Part shown: positions 60,322 to 64,000 of the stretch, in pieces
Layout: each line of letters starts with the position of its first letter
Numbering within the stretch: position 1 is the stretch's first letter
DNA from: Bog-473 sp963744935
GTDB taxonomy: Bacteria > Actinomycetota > Acidimicrobiia > Acidimicrobiales > RAAP-2
Direction of reading: 5' to 3'
DNA: 64,000 nt
NCBI GenBank assembly: GCA_963744935.1
Contig: CAVUVM010000004.1
Coordinates: 310,001 to 374,000, forward strand
Program-made: the position numbers and the translations under genes
Notes under the pieces: model-generated
What the model saw: the letters and a program-made list of their open reading frames with translations, nothing else
The model's database searches: none
Told to the model about the DNA's origin: nothing

Positions 60322-62514
60322 ATGGCAAGCGCACCGATCGCCCCGCGGCGCCCCCACGTCGTCACGGCCCACGGCGACGATCGGGAGGATCCCTGGTACT
60401 GGCTGCGCGAGCAGGACGATCCCGACGTGCTTGCCTACCTCGAGGCCGAGAACACCTACACCGAGCAGGAGACGGCCGCGCTCGTCGGGCTCCGCTCCTC
60501 CCTCTTCGAAGAGATGAAGGCGCGCATCAAGGAGACCGACATGTCGGTCCCGGCGCGGCGGGGTCCGTGGTGGTACTACAGCCGCACCGAGGAGGGGAAG
60601 GACTACGCCATCCACTGCCGGCGCCCCGCCCGCGGACCCGACGAGCTGCCGCCGGCCGGCGAACCCGGCGGCGAGGAGCAGGTCCTCGTGGACGAGAACC
60701 GGCTCGCGGAAGGCTCTGAGTACTTCGCGCTCGGCGGGGCCGTGGTGAGCCACGACCACAACTGGCTGGCGTATGCGACCGACCGGCTGGGCAACGAGAA
60801 GTACGAGCTGCGCTTCCTTCCTCTCGACGCGGACACCTCCCCCGCGGTGGCCGCCGAGGCGGTCCTCGACGTGGGCTACGGCCTGGCCTGGTCTGCCGCG
60901 ACCGACTACGTGTTCTACGTCCGCCTCGATGAGGCACAGCGACCTTTCCAGCTCTGGCGCCATCGCCTCGGCAGCGACCCGGCCGGCGACGTGCTGGTGT
61001 ACGAGGAGTCCGACCGCCGGTTCGGGCTGAGAGCGGGATCGACCCGGGACACCGCCTTCGTGCTGATCGCCCTGCACAGCACCAATACCACCGAGTGGCT
61101 GTCGGTCCCCTCGGCGACTCCGCTGGCCCAGCCCGCCATGGTGATGCGACGTCGTGAGGGGATTGAGTACGCGGTCGATCACCTCCAGCCCGCCGCCGGC
61201 CGCGGTCCCGGCTGGTTCGTCACGTTGACGAACGAGGACGCCAAGGATTTCCGCGTCCTGGCCTCTCCGGACTCGGGGGAGCCGTCGTGGCGAGAGCTCG
61301 TCCCGCACCGGCCGGGCGTGCGCGTCGAGGACGTGGACGCCTTCGACGACGCCCTCGTGCTGAGCGAACGCAGCGAGGCGCAGACCCAGGTGCGGGTCCT
61401 TCCGCTTTCCGGGACCGGTGATCCGTTCGCCACAGACCTGCTCGAGTCGGGCTGGGTCATCCCCTCGACGGAGAGCCCGTCGTCGACCTGGCTCGGGACG
61501 AACCCCGAGCCCCACATCACCTCGCTGCGCTTCGGCCGCACGTCGATGGTCACCCCGTCGAGCGTGCTGCAGATCCGTCTCGACAATCGCCGGGAGACGC
61601 TGCTCAAGCAAGAGCCCGTACTGGGCGACTTCGACGCGTCGCGCTACCGCACGTATCGGGTCTGGGCGACTGCACCCGACTCCACGTTGGTCCCGATCTC
61701 GGTCGTGCACCGCAGCGATCTCGCGCTCCCCGCACCGTGCCTGCTCTACGGATACGGCGCGTACGAGATCTCGATCGACCCTTCGTTCTCGCACCACCGC
61801 ATCTCGTTGCTCGACCGCGGCATGGTCTTCGCCATCGCGCACGTACGCGGCGGAGGCGAGATGGGCCGCGCCTGGTACGAGGACGGGCGCATGGAGCACA
61901 AGGAGAACACCTTCTCGGACTTCATTGCGTGCGCCCGCCACCTCCTCCATGCCGGCATCGCTCGGCCGGGCGCGCTGGCCGGACGCGGCGGCTCGGCCGG
62001 TGGTCTGCTCATCGGCGCCGTCGCCAACCAGGCGCCCGAGCTCTTCCGCGCCCTCGTGGCCGAGGTTCCCTTTGTCGACTGCGTGACGACGATGCTCGAC
62101 GACGAGATCCCCCTCACCGTCGGCGAATGGGAGGAGTGGGGCAACCCCGCCGCCGACGAGACCGCCTACTGGCGCATGCTCACCTACTCCCCCTACGACA
62201 ACGTGACCGGCGAGAATCTTGATGGGACACGCCGCACCTATCCGGACCTCTTCGTCACGGCGGGACTCAACGATCCCCGCGTCGCCTACTGGGAGCCGGC
62301 CAAGTGGGTCGCCAAGTTACGGGAGCTCTCGCCCTCGACGCGTGTCCTGTTGCGCACCGAGCTGGGGGCGGGTCACGGCGGACCGTCGGGCCGCTACGAC
62401 TCCTGGCGGGAAGAAGCCCTGGTCTACGCCTTTCTGCTGGACGCCCTCGGCCTCGCTGAGCCCCGTGCCGGCTCTCCGCTCGGAGGCGGCGGCACCGACC
62501 GCGCCGGCGCCTGA
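60322..62514 (+). CDS. Prolyl oligopeptidase family serine peptidase (PtrB/oligopeptidase B-like)
   Basis: The 730-residue peptidase starts with HGDDREDPWYWLREQDDPDVLAYLEAEN, the family's N-terminal segment, followed by a seven-bladed beta-propeller (about 70-430). The C-terminal hydrolase domain has PCLLYGYGAYEISIDPSFS, HVRGGGEMGRAWYEDGR, the nucleophile GGSAGG (Ser558), FVTAGLNDPRVAYWEPAKW with the acid Asp, and GAGHGGPSGRYDSW with the His. It cleaves short peptides, probably after basic residues. It is a cytosolic protein with no signal peptide. The start ATG gives a clean N-terminus. Confidence 0.92.
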   Translation: MASAPIAPRRPHVVTAHGDDREDPWYWLREQDDPDVLAYLEAENTYTEQETAALVGLRSSLFEEMKARIKETDMSVPARRGPWWYYSRTEEGKDYAIHCRRPARGPDELPPAGEPGGEEQVLVDENRLAEGSEYFALGGAVVSHDHNWLAYATDRLGNEKYELRFLPLDADTSPAVAAEAVLDVGYGLAWSAATDYVFYVRLDEAQRPFQLWRHRLGSDPAGDVLVYEESDRRFGLRAGSTRDTAFVLIALHSTNTTEWLSVPSATPLAQPAMVMRRREGIEYAVDHLQPAAGRGPGWFVTLTNEDAKDFRVLASPDSGEPSWRELVPHRPGVRVEDVDAFDDALVLSERSEAQTQVRVLPLSGTGDPFATDLLESGWVIPSTESPSSTWLGTNPEPHITSLRFGRTSMVTPSSVLQIRLDNRRETLLKQEPVLGDFDASRYRTYRVWATAPDSTLVPISVVHRSDLALPAPCLLYGYGAYEISIDPSFSHHRISLLDRGMVFAIAHVRGGGEMGRAWYEDGRMEHKENTFSDFIACARHLLHAGIARPGALAGRGGSAGGLLIGAVANQAPELFRALVAEVPFVDCVTTMLDDEIPLTVGEWEEWGNPAADETAYWRMLTYSPYDNVTGENLDGTRRTYPDLFVTAGLNDPRVAYWEPAKWVAKLRELSPSTRVLLRTELGAGHGGPSGRYDSWREEALVYAFLLDALGLAEPRAGSPLGGGGTDRAGA

Positions 62515-62538
62515 GGACTAGGGGCTACTACCGAGGGG

Positions 62539-63528
62539 TCACGGCGCCGAAGTCGACGCACCCGCCGATCCCGTCGACCCCGCTGTTCCGCCCGACGCCG
62601 ACGTGCCGCCGGATCCGGCCGTCACGAAGTGCAACGTGAACGGAGCCTGGTTGCCCAGGGGCAGGGTGACGGCCGCACCGTTGATCGTGGCGGCGAAGGC
62701 GCCGGGCGCACCGGCAATCACGGTGACCGGGCCGGTGGCGGGAATGGTGTGCGACTGACCTGAGAAGAGCGTCGTCGTGAACAGCACGGACCCCGTAGCA
62801 GTACTGGTGGCCTCGACCCAGCACTCGCCCTTCGTGGCGGCCAGTACGAGGGAGTAGTTCGACGACGACACCTGGTAGGTGGCAGCGTGCGCGCTGACCG
62901 CCTGCGGCGCGGAGACAGCGGGGGGCGCCGTAGTCGTCGTCGTACTGGTGCGATGGTGGCCTGCCGGGGGGGTGGCATGCGTCGCATGGGTGGCATGCGT
63001 GGCATGGGTGGTGGGCGTGGTGGCCGGCTTGTTGCGACCCCTCGGAGAGTTCGAGTGCAGGCCGGTGACGATCAAGACCACGACGAGGACGACAACGACA
63101 GCGACTGCCGCGATGGGACCGCCGAAGCGGCGTGGTCGGTGGTTGATGCCGTCCATCGCCTTGTCGCGGCCTCCGGTCATGAACGAACCAGGGACCGGCT
63201 CTGGACCGTCCGCGTCGTCGTCGAAGGTGACCGGCTCTGTCGGGTTCGGCACCGCCGGAGGTGGCACCGGCGGCACCAACGCGTGACCCGGCTCGGTCAG
63301 GCGGACGGCCGAGGAACCCGAGACGCGGAACGTTCTTGCCGGGTAGGCCGCCTCTCCGTTGCTGTCTTCGCGGCCAGGCGAGGGGTGCGTCCGCATCTCC
63401 TCGAGCGTGTGTAGTTGCTGGTGGTAGTGCTCGACGGAGTGCACGTCGTCGCGGGAGTGCTGCCGAACGATGACGGCCGCGATGACGCCCACGACCACCA
63501 GGACACCGACTACCCCACCTACCAGCAC
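62539..63528 (-). CDS. Membrane protein with RodZ-C/DUF4115-like domain
   Basis: The 329-residue protein has an N-terminal hydrophobic segment, a polar and acidic middle (about 30-130), a second membrane helix (about 140-157), then a Thr/Ala/His-rich repeat linker and a beta domain CWVEATSTATGSVLFTTTLF with GPVTVIAGAPGAFAATIN and a Gly/Ser/Ala-rich tail. The beta domain resembles the DUF4115 C-terminus of RodZ-like proteins. No HTH domain is present. It could be a cell-shape or surface protein. The start is a GTG, and an upstream alternative is possible. Confidence 0.65.
   Translation of the reverse strand: MLVGGVVGVLVVVGVIAAVIVRQHSRDDVHSVEHYHQQLHTLEEMRTHPSPGREDSNGEAAYPARTFRVSGSSAVRLTEPGHALVPPVPPPAVPNPTEPVTFDDDADGPEPVPGSFMTGGRDKAMDGINHRPRRFGGPIAAVAVVVVLVVVLIVTGLHSNSPRGRNKPATTPTTHATHATHATHATPPAGHHRTSTTTTTAPPAVSAPQAVSAHAATYQVSSSNYSLVLAATKGECWVEATSTATGSVLFTTTLFSGQSHTIPATGPVTVIAGAPGAFAATINGAAVTLPLGNQAPFTLHFVTAGSGGTSASGGTAGSTGSAGASTSAP
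62972..63016. repeat. 9-bp coding repeat encoding His-Ala-Thr
   Basis: About four to five units related to GTGGCATGC run through the RodZ-C-like gene, translating to repeated THA/HAT. It is in frame, so copy number can vary without loss of reading frame. Confidence 0.7.
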
Positions 63529-63638
63529 CGCCCCCTATTCAACAGGATTCACCGGGCGCGTTGGACCGCGGGACGCCGCTCGTCGGCGCAGCGCGCCAGG
63601 CGTTCGCGAAAAGCGGAAACAGCCCTGCGCCGATGGGC

Positions 63639-64000
63639 TCAGCCGCCCAGGCGGGGAAGGATCTCCTCCGGGATCTCGTCTCGACGCGGGTTGTTCTGGT
63701 CCCGGCCCGACAGGACGGGGTCGCTGACCCCCCAGTCGGCGCCCACGGCCGGGTCGTCCCATGCCAGCCCGAGCTCGTCCTCGGGGTTGTAGTAATTGTC
63801 GACGAGGTAAGTCAGCAGGATGTTGCTCAGCGCGGCGAAGCCGTGGGCGACCCCGGGCGGGATGTAGACGCCTAGGTCGACGTCCTCGTCGAGCTCTATC
63901 ACCTCGGTGGCACCGTCGGTCTTCGAGCCCACCCGCAGGTCGTGGAGCACGACGCGGGCACGCCCGCGCAGGAGGTACCAGTAGTCGGCTTGATGCCGGT
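63639..64000 (-). CDS. dTDP-4-dehydrorhamnose 3,5-epimerase-like (RmlC family), N-terminus cut
   Basis: The reading frame is open at the right edge, giving about 120 C-terminal residues. It begins RHQADYWYLLRGRARVVLHDL and continues with the cupin barrel DEDVDLGVYIPPGVAHGFAALS, then YNPEDELGLAWDDPAVGADW near the end. This is the RmlC/RfbC family pattern, with the active-site Tyr/His region partly beyond the edge. It would supply the third step between the rmlB and rmlD products found at 8.6-10.5 kb. It may instead be a related 3-epimerase. Start and full length are unknown. Confidence 0.85.
   Translation of the reverse strand, partial: RHQADYWYLLRGRARVVLHDLRVGSKTDGATEVIELDEDVDLGVYIPPGVAHGFAALSNILLTYLVDNYYNPEDELGLAWDDPAVGADWGVSDPVLSGRDQNNPRRDEIPEEILPRLGG

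Overview
This is high-GC DNA with dense, compact genes, many 1-8 bp start/stop overlaps and frequent GTG starts. The gene set points to an actinobacterium: a homodimer-type pyruvate dehydrogenase E1 (aceE), SUF iron-sulfur assembly with SufU, a biotin carboxylase-BCCP fusion, and actinobacterial DinB/maleylpyruvate-isomerase-like proteins. Class Acidimicrobiia is my best guess, but that is inference and no rRNA is present to test it. I saw no tRNA, rRNA, CRISPR array, transposase or phage gene. The replicon looks chromosomal.

Layout. 1-3.6 kb: the end of a secreted protein, a luciferase-family oxidoreductase, an SDR, and an ArsR/SRPBCC pair with a clear operator. 3.6-10.5 kb (minus strand): a nucleotide-sugar and glycosyltransferase operon (rmlB, rmlD, ugd, a UDP-xylose-synthase-like epimerase, two family-2 glycosyltransferases) ending in a secreted aspartic-protease-like protein. 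A RmlC-like epimerase is cut by the right edge at 63.6-64 kb. 10.6-19.3 kb: biotin ligase, acyl-CoA carboxylase alpha chain, M20 amidohydrolase, a B12-type acyl-CoA mutase subunit and a VOC protein. 19.2-24.6 kb: CtaG-like protein, aldo/keto reductase, hydrolase, rhodanese-MoeB protein and two broken genes. 26.3-30.4 kb: cobalamin adenosyltransferase divergent from B12-dependent methionine synthase. 32.3-40.8 kb: a lipoate/2-oxoacid dehydrogenase block with a LipB-LipA fusion, E2, Lpd, RNase HI and AceE. 40.8-45.5 kb: small regulators, a DNA-repair HhH protein, ThiE and an acyl-CoA dehydrogenase. 46.4-60.2 kb: the SUF region, with sufC-sufS-sufU on plus and sufD-Rieske-sufC2 and an intein-containing sufB on minus, interrupted by lipid/oxidation genes and an LCP cell-wall ligase. 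60.3-63.5 kb: prolyl oligopeptidase and a RodZ-C-like membrane protein.

The genes join into a few themes: cell-surface polysaccharide (dTDP-rhamnose, UDP-glucuronate/xylose, glycosyltransferases, LCP), B12 use (mutase, adenosyltransferase, MetH), lipoate-dependent oxidation, and Fe-S assembly, which supplies LipA and the Rieske protein.

The most notable single items are the LipB-LipA fusion, the SufB intein with a LAGLIDADG homing endonuclease, the two SufC ATPases in a scattered SUF locus, and an unusual load of single-base frameshifts. These fall in an ArsR gene, a GT2, a membrane glycosyltransferase, an LCP protein, a CapA remnant and a nitroreductase with about six shifts. They may be real gene decay or indel errors in the assembly. 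I did not find a convincing wholly new multi-gene system.
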